Below are positions 50,126 to 57,275 of a stretch of DNA of 64,000 nucleotides, in pieces (the stretch's first letter is position 1; each line of letters opens with the position of its first letter). The notes beneath the pieces were generated by a model. The model did not search any database and was not told the DNA's origin. It saw only the letters and a list, made by a program, of their open reading frames with translations. A program made the position numbers and the translations under genes. This DNA is from Mycobacterium paraense (GTDB taxonomy: Bacteria > Actinomycetota > Actinomycetes > Mycobacteriales > Mycobacteriaceae): NCBI RefSeq assembly GCF_002101815.1, contig NZ_LQPM01000006.1:186001-250000 (forward strand). Direction: 5' to 3'.

Positions 50126-50970
50126 CGGACGGCCAGCGGCGCCAGCTCGTCGAGGAGCAGCGCCAGCAACTCGGAGCACCCGCCGTCGACCTTCACGGTG
50201 GCCAGGTCGTCACCGCGGGTCGGCCCGCGGTTGATGATCGCCACCGGCATGCCCCGCGCCGCGGCGTGGCGCACGAATCGGTAGCCGGAGAACACGGTCA
50301 GCGACGAGCCGGCGACCAGCAGCGCCTCCGACCGATCCAACACCGCGAACGCCTCGGCCACAACGTCTTTGGGCACGCTCTCGCCGAAGTAGACGATGTC
50401 CGGCTTGAGCATCCCGCCGCAGCGCGGGCAGTCGAGGTAGCGAAACGACGCGGTGTCGGAAACGACGGCGTCGGCGTCCGGGGCCACCGCCAGCCCGCCG
50501 ACCGCCTCGGCGCGCTCGATGAATCCGGGGTTGAGCGCCTCGAGTTGGTCGGCGAGCGCCGCGCGGCTCAGGGCGTAGCCGCAGCCCAGGCACACCACCC
50601 GCGCGTAGGTGCCGTGCAGGTTGACGACGGTGCGGCTGCCGGCCTTGGTGTGCAGCAGGTCGACGTTCTGGGTGATCACGCCGGTCACCACCGACGCGCG
50701 CTCCAGCGCGGCCAACGCCCGGTGCCCGGCGTTGGGCGCGGTGTCGTCCATGTGCCGCCAGCCGACGTGGTTGCGGGCCCAATACCGTTGCCGGAAGACC
50801 GGATCCGACGTGAACTGGCGGATGGTCATGGGATTGCTCGGCGGTGAATCGGGCCCGCGGTAGTCGGGAATGCCGGAGTCGGTGGAGATCCCGGCCCCGG
50901 TCAGCACCGCCACCCGCCGGCCGGCCAGCAGCGCGACGAGTTCGGGCGATTGGGCGGCGCGGGCGGTCAC
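50122..50970 (-). CDS. Sir2-family NAD-dependent deacylase
   Basis: A 282-residue sirtuin that uses NAD+ to remove acyl groups from lysines, releasing nicotinamide and O-acyl-ADP-ribose. NAD-binding VLTGAGISTDSGIPDYRG (about 22-39), ITQNVDLLH (about 98-106) and catalytic His in VNLHGTY. The zinc site is two CxxC pairs (VVCLGCGY and LDCPRCGG), with a loop insertion between the pairs. Later motifs: VYFGESVP, AGSSLTV and INRGPTRGD. It differs from the short CobB-type enzyme. It follows a cysteine hydrolase gene by 18 nt on the same strand and its stop overlaps that of the P450 gene. Confidence 0.9.
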   Translation of the reverse strand: MTARAAQSPELVALLAGRRVAVLTGAGISTDSGIPDYRGPDSPPSNPMTIRQFTSDPVFRQRYWARNHVGWRHMDDTAPNAGHRALAALERASVVTGVITQNVDLLHTKAGSRTVVNLHGTYARVVCLGCGYALSRAALADQLEALNPGFIERAEAVGGLAVAPDADAVVSDTASFRYLDCPRCGGMLKPDIVYFGESVPKDVVAEAFAVLDRSEALLVAGSSLTVFSGYRFVRHAAARGMPVAIINRGPTRGDDLATVKVDGGCSELLALLLDELAPLAVR

Positions 50971-50988
50971 CCAGTCGAGGGTACCGAG

Positions 50989-51528
50989 TTAGCCGAGGCA
51001 GTCGGCCGCGGTGGTGACCTCCGCGGACATGTTCTGCTCCATCATCTTCAGCGCCGCCTTGCCCAGGTCCGCGTCGATGTGGGCGACGGCGTCGGTGGGG
51101 ATCACGACGGGGAAGTGGCGCACGTAGGCGTCGAGGGCCGTGTAGAGGATGCACTGCTCGGTGACCTGCCCGGTCAGGATCAACCGCTTGGTTTCCAGGC
51201 GGCCGAGCAGATACGCCAACGCCGTCGCGTAGAACGCGCTGTGACGGACCTTGGTCATCACGCGGCACTCGTCGGACGGCAGGATCGGCTTGACCAGATC
51301 CGGCCGCGCCCCGTCGAGCGCGGAGCCGACGATGTCGGAGAACTGAGCGGTGAAATCGCCGTAGTTGTCGTTGACGTAGACCAGGTCGACGCCGTCGGCC
51401 TGACGCGCGCGGCGGACCAGGTCGGCGAGCGGGTCCATGATTTTCTCGACATTGGGTATGAGTTCTTCAGCGTCGGGATGCTGGTACGTGTTCATCATGT
51501 CGACCACTACGACAGCGGTATCGCTCAT
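50989..51528 (-). CDS. Isochorismatase-family cysteine hydrolase
   Basis: A 179-residue hydrolase with the complete Asp-Lys-Cys triad: Asp10 (AVVVVDMMN), Lys93 (MTKVRHSAF) and Cys126 (LTGQVTEQCILYT), with the preceding cis-peptide region. The family includes nicotinamidases and isochorismatases; the metal-binding Asp-x-His-x-His of true nicotinamidases is not seen, so amidase specificity is open. It is the first gene of an operon with the Sir2 deacylase and is divergent from nadE over 59 nt, which makes a role in nicotinamide or NAD metabolism attractive but unproven. Confidence 0.85.
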   Translation of the reverse strand: MSDTAVVVVDMMNTYQHPDAEELIPNVEKIMDPLADLVRRARQADGVDLVYVNDNYGDFTAQFSDIVGSALDGARPDLVKPILPSDECRVMTKVRHSAFYATALAYLLGRLETKRLILTGQVTEQCILYTALDAYVRHFPVVIPTDAVAHIDADLGKAALKMMEQNMSAEVTTAADCLG

Positions 51529-51587
51529 ACCGTTGGGGATACCCGACGGGCACGGGTTGACACTGCTCAGGGGACAATGGGGGTGCG

Positions 51588-53630
51588 ATGGACTTCTACA
51601 ATAGCTACAGCCAGGGCTTTGTCCGGGTGGCCGCGTGCACGCACCACACCACGATCGGCGATCCGGCGGCCAACGCCGAGTCCGTCCTGCGGTTGGCGCG
51701 CGACTGCCACGACGACGGCGTCGGCCTGGCGGTGTTCCCGGAGCTGACGCTGTCCGGGTACTCCATCGAGGACATCGTGCTGCAGGACGTGCTGCTTGAC
51801 GACGTCGAAGACGCCATCGCCGACATCGTCGCGGCGTCGGCCGATCTGCTGCCCGTGTTGGTCGTCGGCGCCCCGCTGCGCCACCGGCACCGCATCTACA
51901 ACGCCGCGGTGGTGATCCACCGGGGCGCCGTCCTCGGTGTGGCGCCCAAGTCGTACCTGCCCACCTATCGGGAGTTCTACGAGCGCCGCCAGCTCGCGCC
52001 CGGTGACGACGAGCGCGGCATCATCCGCATCGGCGACGTGGCGGCCCCCTTCGGTCCCGACCTGCTGTTCGCCGCGTCCGACCTACCCGACTTCGTGTTG
52101 CACGTCGAAATCTGCGAGGACATGTTCGTGCCGATCCCGCCCAGCGCGGAGGCGGCACTGGCCGGGGCCACGGTCCTGGCGAACCTGTCCGGCAGCCCGA
52201 TCACCATCGGCCGCGCCGAGGACCGTTGCCTGCTGGCCCGCTCAGCGTCGTCACGCTGTCTGGCCGCCTACGTCTACGCTGCCGCGGGGGAGGGCGAGTC
52301 GACGACCGACCTGGCCTGGGACGGGCAGACCATGATCTGGGAGAACGGCGTCCTGCTCGCCTCGTCCGAGCGCTTCCCCAAAGGGGAACGGCGCAGCGTC
52401 GCCGACGTCGACACCGATCTGCTTCGCTCCGAACGGATGCGGATGGGGACCTTCGACGACAACCGGCGCCACCACCGGACGTCGGCGGAGTCGTTCCGGC
52501 GCATCGAGTTCCGGCTCGACCCGCCGGGCGGCGACATCGGGCTGCGCCGCGAGATCGAGCGCTTCCCGTTCGTGCCGGCCGATCCGCAACGCCTGGAACA
52601 GGATTGCTACGAGGCGTACAACATCCAGGTGTCCGGGCTCGAGCAGCGGCTGCGCGCGCTGGACTACCCGAAGGTGGTCATCGGCATCTCCGGCGGGCTG
52701 GACTCCACGCACGCGCTGATCGTCGCCGCGCGGGCGATGGACCGCGAGGAGCGGCCGCGCAGCGACATTCTGGCGTTCACGCTGCCCGGCTTCGCGACGG
52801 GAGATCGCACCAAGCGCAACGCGATCGAGCTGTGTCGCGCGCTCGGCGTCACCTTCTCCGAGATCGACATCACCGAGACCGCAATGCTGATGTTCAAGGA
52901 GATCGACCACCCGTTCGGGCGCGGCGAGAAGGTCTACGACGTCACCTTCGAAAACGTCCAGGCGGGCCTGCGCACCGACTACCTGTTCCGGCTGGCCAAC
53001 CAGCGCGGCGGGATCGTGCTGGGGACCGGCGACCTGTCCGAGCTGGGGCTGGGCTGGTCGACGTACGGGGTGGGCGACCAGATGTCGCATTACAACGTCA
53101 ATGGCGGTGTCCCCAAGACGCTCATTCAGCACCTGATTCGCTGGGTCATCTCCTCGGGGCAGTTCGAATCCGACGTGACCGACGTGCTGCAGTCGGTGCT
53201 GGACACCGAGATCTCCCCGGAGCTCGTTCCGAGCGGCGAGGAGGAGGAACTGCAGAGCAGCGAGGACAAGGTCGGACCCTATGCCCTGCAAGACTTCTCG
53301 CTGTTCCACGTGCTGCGGTTCGGATTCCGGCCGTCGAAGATCGCGTTCCTGGCGTGGCACGCCTGGAGCGACCCCGAGCAGGGCACCTGGCCCCCGGGAT
53401 TCCCCGAGGACAAGCGACCGTCTTACTCGCTCAAAGAGATTCGGCACTGGCTGGCCGTCTTCGTGCAGCGGTTCTACTCGTTCAGTCAGTTCAAACGGTC
53501 CGCGTTGCCCAACGGCCCCAAGGTGTCGCACGGCGGCGCGCTGTCGCCGCGCGGCGACTGGCGCGCCCCATCCGACATGTCCGCGCGCATCTGGCTCGAC
53601 GAGATCCAGCGCGAAGTCCCCGAGGACTAG
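51588..53630 (+). CDS. nadE: Glutamine-dependent NAD+ synthetase
   Basis: Last step of NAD+ synthesis: amidates nicotinate adenine dinucleotide using glutamine and ATP; 680 residues (Rv2438c, 679). The N-terminal nitrilase-type glutaminase has the triad Glu52 (VFPELTLSGYS), Lys121 (PKSYLPT) and Cys176 (VEICEDMF). The C-terminal synthetase has the P-loop SGGLDSTHAL (about 364) and LGTGDLSELGLGWSTYG. It starts at ATG 51588 (MDFYNSYSQGFVRVAACTHH). In M. tuberculosis it lies next to proB; here a 4.6 kb accessory block separates them. Confidence 0.97.
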   Translation: MDFYNSYSQGFVRVAACTHHTTIGDPAANAESVLRLARDCHDDGVGLAVFPELTLSGYSIEDIVLQDVLLDDVEDAIADIVAASADLLPVLVVGAPLRHRHRIYNAAVVIHRGAVLGVAPKSYLPTYREFYERRQLAPGDDERGIIRIGDVAAPFGPDLLFAASDLPDFVLHVEICEDMFVPIPPSAEAALAGATVLANLSGSPITIGRAEDRCLLARSASSRCLAAYVYAAAGEGESTTDLAWDGQTMIWENGVLLASSERFPKGERRSVADVDTDLLRSERMRMGTFDDNRRHHRTSAESFRRIEFRLDPPGGDIGLRREIERFPFVPADPQRLEQDCYEAYNIQVSGLEQRLRALDYPKVVIGISGGLDSTHALIVAARAMDREERPRSDILAFTLPGFATGDRTKRNAIELCRALGVTFSEIDITETAMLMFKEIDHPFGRGEKVYDVTFENVQAGLRTDYLFRLANQRGGIVLGTGDLSELGLGWSTYGVGDQMSHYNVNGGVPKTLIQHLIRWVISSGQFESDVTDVLQSVLDTEISPELVPSGEEEELQSSEDKVGPYALQDFSLFHVLRFGFRPSKIAFLAWHAWSDPEQGTWPPGFPEDKRPSYSLKEIRHWLAVFVQRFYSFSQFKRSALPNGPKVSHGGALSPRGDWRAPSDMSARIWLDEIQREVPED

Positions 53631-53651
53631 GGCCGGCCCGGCCGGCGGCTC

Positions 53652-54848
53652 TCACATCAGGTGGGCCGGCTGGGCGATGCCGAAGCGGGCGTTCGCGTAG
53701 CGCTTCAGCGCGGCCGGACTGAAGTACACGTGCTGGTTGGCGGTGTGCAGATCCCGGAAGCACCGCTGCAGGGGGTGGCTGGCGTGCACGGCGCTTGCGC
53801 CCGTCAGGTCGAACGCCACGTCGACCGCGCGACGCGCCGCCCGCATCGCGTGCTGCGCGGCGAGTTGGAAGCGGGCGCGCTGCTGCAGCGGTGGCGTGTC
53901 GCCCGCGCACGCCGTGGACCACAGTGCGCCGGCCTCATCGAGGACGAACGCCCGTGCGGACCGGAGATCGGCTTCGGCCCCGGCGAAAGCGACCTGCGCG
54001 GCGGGGTCCTGGGCGATCGGCTGGAACGTGCCTGCGCGTACCTTCGTGGCCGCCAGGTCGGTGAACTCGTCGAGGGCGCGCCGCGCGATCCCCAGCGGGA
54101 CGCCCACCAGGGCCGCACCGACCAGCGTGAAAAACGGCAGCCGCCAGAGCGGCCCGTCGTGCCGGGCCGGTTCGAAGAACGGGCTGATCGTGTTTTCTTC
54201 GGCGACGCCGAGCCCGCGGGCGACGATGTCGTTGCTGCCGGTGGCGCGCAGCCCCAAGACGTCCCAGTTGTCGACGATCTCGGCGTTCGCGGCCGGGAAG
54301 AACGCCAGCCGCCAGTCCGGGCCCTGGTCGGCATCCAGGCGCGGCGCGTCGCCGTCGAAGACGAACGCCCCGGCCAGGAACCATTCGGCGTGGCGGCAAC
54401 CGCTGGCGAACGGCCAGCGTCCATCGATGACGAAGCGGCCGGCGCCGGCGGGCACGGCCCGCCCGGTGGGCGCGAAGACGGTGGCCGCCGTGAAATCGGC
54501 GTCCGAGCCGAACAGCTGGGTGGCGATGGCGGGCTCGAGCCACGCCGTGAATGCCGGTGCGCCGGCACCGATGGCCGCGATCCAGCCCGCCGAACCGTCG
54601 GCGCGCGCCAGTTCTTCGATCGCCTCGATGAACTCCCCTGGGGCCACCTCGAAGCCGCCGAACGAGCGCGGCTGTAACGCGCGGAAGATTCCCGACGCCC
54701 GCAGCCGCCCGACCAGATCGAGCGGCATCGTCCCGACCGCCTCGGCTTCGTCGGCGCGCCGGGTGATTTCGGGCGCGAGCGTGCGCGCCACCGCCGCCGG
54801 GCGCTGGCCGTCGAACAAGGTGGTGGGCGTCTGGGTGGCGGTGGTCAT
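53652..54848 (-). CDS. Acyl-CoA dehydrogenase-like flavin monooxygenase
   Basis: A 398-residue protein with the acyl-CoA dehydrogenase fold, closest in pattern to group D flavin monooxygenases (HsaA/HpaB-type, oxygenase components). An N-terminal helical domain (ITRRADEAEAVGTMPLDLVGRLRASGIFRALQ), a central beta domain with NWDVLGLRATGSNDIV, and a C-terminal helical domain with FDLTGASAVHASHPLQRCFRDLHTANQHVYFS follow in order; this last motif is typical of the oxygenase group. The catalytic Glu of true dehydrogenases is not evident. ATG 54848 has GAGGGAG upstream. Divergent from a TetR gene. Substrate unknown. Confidence 0.83.
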   Translation of the reverse strand: MTTATQTPTTLFDGQRPAAVARTLAPEITRRADEAEAVGTMPLDLVGRLRASGIFRALQPRSFGGFEVAPGEFIEAIEELARADGSAGWIAAIGAGAPAFTAWLEPAIATQLFGSDADFTAATVFAPTGRAVPAGAGRFVIDGRWPFASGCRHAEWFLAGAFVFDGDAPRLDADQGPDWRLAFFPAANAEIVDNWDVLGLRATGSNDIVARGLGVAEENTISPFFEPARHDGPLWRLPFFTLVGAALVGVPLGIARRALDEFTDLAATKVRAGTFQPIAQDPAAQVAFAGAEADLRSARAFVLDEAGALWSTACAGDTPPLQQRARFQLAAQHAMRAARRAVDVAFDLTGASAVHASHPLQRCFRDLHTANQHVYFSPAALKRYANARFGIAQPAHLM

Positions 54849-54867
54849 GGCGGCTCCCTCAATTTGA

Positions 54868-54881
54868 TACAGTCAACTGTA
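54868..54881. promoter_or_regulatory. Palindrome between the flavin-monooxygenase and TetR genes
   Basis: TACAGT-CA-ACTGTA is a perfect palindrome in the 47-nt divergent spacer, and GATACA occurs twice (54866-54871 and 54885-54890). A probable operator of the adjacent TetR regulator. Confidence 0.55.
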
Positions 54882-54895
54882 ATCGATACAGGAGC

Positions 54896-55549
54896 ATGTA
54901 CTCAATTATGGTATCTGTCAAGAAGCAGCCGCGGCGCTACAACTCGGCGCAGCGCCGTCAGCAGGCGCAGCAGAATCGGCACCGGGTGCTGCAGGCCGCC
55001 CGCGCACGCTTCCTCGCCCAGGGCTACGCGGCGACGACCATCGCCGACATCGCCCGGGACGCGGGCGTGTCGGTGGAGACGGTGTACAAGACGTTCACGA
55101 CCAAGGCGGGCCTGCTGAAAGCCCTCTTCGACGTCTCCGTGGCCGGCGACGACGATCCCATCCCCATGAGCCAGCGAGACGTCATTCAGCAGGTGCTCGA
55201 CGCGCCGGAGGCCGCCCGCAAGATCGCGATCTACACCAAGCACCTGGCGTCGACCATGCCGCGCAGCGCCCCGGTCCAGCTGCTCGCGCGCGACGGAGCC
55301 GCCTCCTCCCCGGACGCGGCAACGGTCTGGGCGCAGATCCGCCAAGAAACCCTCACCGCGATGAAGATGTTCGCCGCCGACCTGGCCAAAACCGGACAAC
55401 TACGCGTCAGCGCCGCCGTGGCGCGCGACGTGCTGTGGACCTACCACGCCCCCGAGCTCTACGAGCTGCTGGTGGTCGAACGGGGTTGGTCCGCGGCACG
55501 CTACGGGGAGTTCCTCGCCCGCGCGCTCACCGACGCCCTGCTCGGTTAG
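54896..55549 (+). CDS. TetR-family regulator
   Basis: A 217-residue repressor. HTH (about 31-75): VLQAARARFLAQGYAATTIADIARDAGVSVETVYKTFTTKAGLL, preceded by a basic arm KKQPRRYNSAQRR. The C-terminal domain is helical with no recognised ligand motif. The start is uncertain: ATG 54896 has AGGAG only 1 nt away, while ATG 54908 would place it 13 nt away. Divergent from the flavin monooxygenase gene, which it probably represses through the palindrome between them. Confidence 0.87.
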   Translation: MYSIMVSVKKQPRRYNSAQRRQQAQQNRHRVLQAARARFLAQGYAATTIADIARDAGVSVETVYKTFTTKAGLLKALFDVSVAGDDDPIPMSQRDVIQQVLDAPEAARKIAIYTKHLASTMPRSAPVQLLARDGAASSPDAATVWAQIRQETLTAMKMFAADLAKTGQLRVSAAVARDVLWTYHAPELYELLVVERGWSAARYGEFLARALTDALLG

Positions 55550-55552
55550 GCG

Positions 55553-56194
55553 CTAGCGGAGGAGTCCGACCCCGGGGACGAACCGACCCACGCCGGCCGC
55601 ATACGCGCGATAGGCGTCACCGTGCGTCCGTAACAGGTACGGTTCCTCGACGCGACGGACCTGCAGCTGGATGGTGGCGACAAGCAGGATAAGGCCCGCG
55701 AAGGCAACGACGTTCGGGGTTACCAGGACGATACCGATCCCGAACAGGAACATCGCGCCGTAGATGGGGTTGCGGATCCGGCCGAACATGCCCGTGTGCA
55801 CCAGCGTCGTGGTCTCCGTGCTGTCCACGCCGATCCGCCAGGAATCGCCCATCTCGAGCTGCGCGTACACCGTCGCCGCGATGCCCGCCGTGGCCAGCAC
55901 GATGCCGAGGGTTTGGATGCAGACCTCGTTGAGCATCCGCAGCGGGCCAACCACCTTGGCCTCCTGCAGGATTGGCCCGCTCACCGCCACCGCCAGGGCT
56001 ACCACGAAGCCGATGCCGGCGAGGCGTTCCAGCGGGCCGCCGGCTTTGATGCCGCGAAAGCCCGTGGAGCCGGTGCGCCGATATTGCAGCCAGTTGCGCC
56101 AGCCGAATCCGAGCAATCCGAAGATCGCGAAGAGCACCAGGGCCATGTCGGCAGCGGCTGTCGCTGGCATGCGTATTCCCATGACCGCCGTCAT
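55553..56194 (-). CDS. ICMT-like membrane methyltransferase
   Basis: Membrane protein of about 213 residues of the isoprenylcysteine carboxyl methyltransferase-like family (Rv2437-like). Hydrophobic helices run from MALVLFAIFGLLGFGWRNWL through FVVALAVAVSGPIL and IQTLGIVLATAGIAATVYAQL. The C-terminal SAM-binding signature is TTLVHTGMFGRIRNPIYGAMFLFGIG with EEPYLLRTHGDAYRAYAAGVGRFVPG. Start uncertain: ATG 56194, 56182 or 56170. It lies 29 nt after rbsK on the same strand, the same pairing as Rv2436-Rv2437. Substrate unknown. Confidence 0.8.
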   Translation of the reverse strand: MTAVMGIRMPATAAADMALVLFAIFGLLGFGWRNWLQYRRTGSTGFRGIKAGGPLERLAGIGFVVALAVAVSGPILQEAKVVGPLRMLNEVCIQTLGIVLATAGIAATVYAQLEMGDSWRIGVDSTETTTLVHTGMFGRIRNPIYGAMFLFGIGIVLVTPNVVAFAGLILLVATIQLQVRRVEEPYLLRTHGDAYRAYAAGVGRFVPGVGLLR

Positions 56195-56223
56195 CGCCAG
56201 CGAGGGTACATCACCGCTTCTGG

Positions 56224-57117
56224 TCACCCAAACACTTCCCGCACAGCCGCGTCGATCGCCGCGGCGCGCGGTGCGCAGTCGCCGGCGCCGGGCACCAGGG
56301 TGGCCAGTGCCCCCGCGGCGCAGGCGCGCCGCAGCGCGGTCAGCCGCTCGGCCCGGACCGCGGGACTCGCGCTCGGGTCGCGCGGCCAGCCTGCCGCCAG
56401 CACGCCGGCGAACACGTCGCCGGCGCCGGCGGTGTCCACCGCCTTGACGGCCGGTGCGGGCACGGCGAAGTCGCCGTCGGCGCCGCGGTAGCGGGCGCCA
56501 CGCGCGCCGAGGGTCACCACCAAATGGGTTGGCTGCCACGGCCATCGTTCCGCCTCGGCTTCGTTGGCGATCACCACGTCCGCGGCGGCCGCCAGTTCGG
56601 CCAGGCCCGCGTCGAGCCGGCCGGCGGGCGAGGCGTTGACGATCACGGCCGCCCCCGCCGAGCGGGCCTCCCGGGCCGCCGCCAACGCCGTCGACGCCGG
56701 AATCTCCAACTGCGTCAACAGCACGTCGCAGTCGGCGATCACCCCGCGCGCGCCGGCGCCGCCCAGCGTCAGCTGCCCGTTGGCGCCCGGCGCCACCACG
56801 ATGGTGTTTTCCGCGTCGGCATCGACCACGATGACCGCCGTACCGCTCGGCCCCGGCACCGTGACCATCCCCTCGAGCCCCACGCCGTTGGCCCGCAGGT
56901 GGGCCTGCAGGCGTGCGGCGGCCGCGTCGTCGCCGACGGCCCCGACGAGCTGCACGGGCGCTCCGGCGCGCGCCGCCGCCACGGCCTGGTTGCCGCCCTT
57001 GCCGCCGGGCGCCGAGGTCAGCGACGACGCCAGCACCGTCTCGCCCGGGCGGGGCAGGGCCTCGACGCCGAAGGTCAGGTCCATGTTCACGCTGCCGACC
57101 ACGCAGACCCGTGCCAT
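56224..57117 (-). CDS. rbsK: Ribokinase
   Basis: PfkB-family sugar kinase of 297 residues that phosphorylates ribose at C5. N-terminal VCVVGSVNMDLTFGVEALPRPGETV, the family signature 1 GGKGGNQAVAAARAGA (about 39-54), and signature 2 VDTAGAGDVFAGVLAAGW with the catalytic Asp (about 237). It corresponds to Rv2436. ATG 57117 is favoured by a TAACGT -10 box 7 nt upstream (leaderless pattern). It heads a two-gene operon with the ICMT-like gene. No ribose transporter is nearby. Confidence 0.92.
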   Translation of the reverse strand: MARVCVVGSVNMDLTFGVEALPRPGETVLASSLTSAPGGKGGNQAVAAARAGAPVQLVGAVGDDAAAARLQAHLRANGVGLEGMVTVPGPSGTAVIVVDADAENTIVVAPGANGQLTLGGAGARGVIADCDVLLTQLEIPASTALAAAREARSAGAAVIVNASPAGRLDAGLAELAAAADVVIANEAEAERWPWQPTHLVVTLGARGARYRGADGDFAVPAPAVKAVDTAGAGDVFAGVLAAGWPRDPSASPAVRAERLTALRRACAAGALATLVPGAGDCAPRAAAIDAAVREVFG

Positions 57118-57124
57118 GCCGCCG

Positions 57125-57130
57125 ACGTTA
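57125..57130 (-). promoter_or_regulatory. Leaderless -10 box of rbsK
   Basis: TAACGT on the minus strand, 7 nt before the ATG of rbsK, with no strong ribosome site. Confidence 0.4.
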
Positions 57131-57275
57131 GTCGGCGCCGAATTGGGACACCGACAATGGCCGTGCTCGGCACATTGACGCTGATCCTTTTTCGGCAATG
57201 CCCAATATCGTGACGTCCGCGCGTTAGTCTGCAGCGTGATCGGTGCTGCATCCCGTCACAGGGAGGGAAAGGCCA

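Noticed and set aside
51550..51580. TTGACA followed by GACAAT as a promoter of nadE
   Set aside because: The boxes are only 10 nt apart, far from the 16-19 nt needed for SigA.
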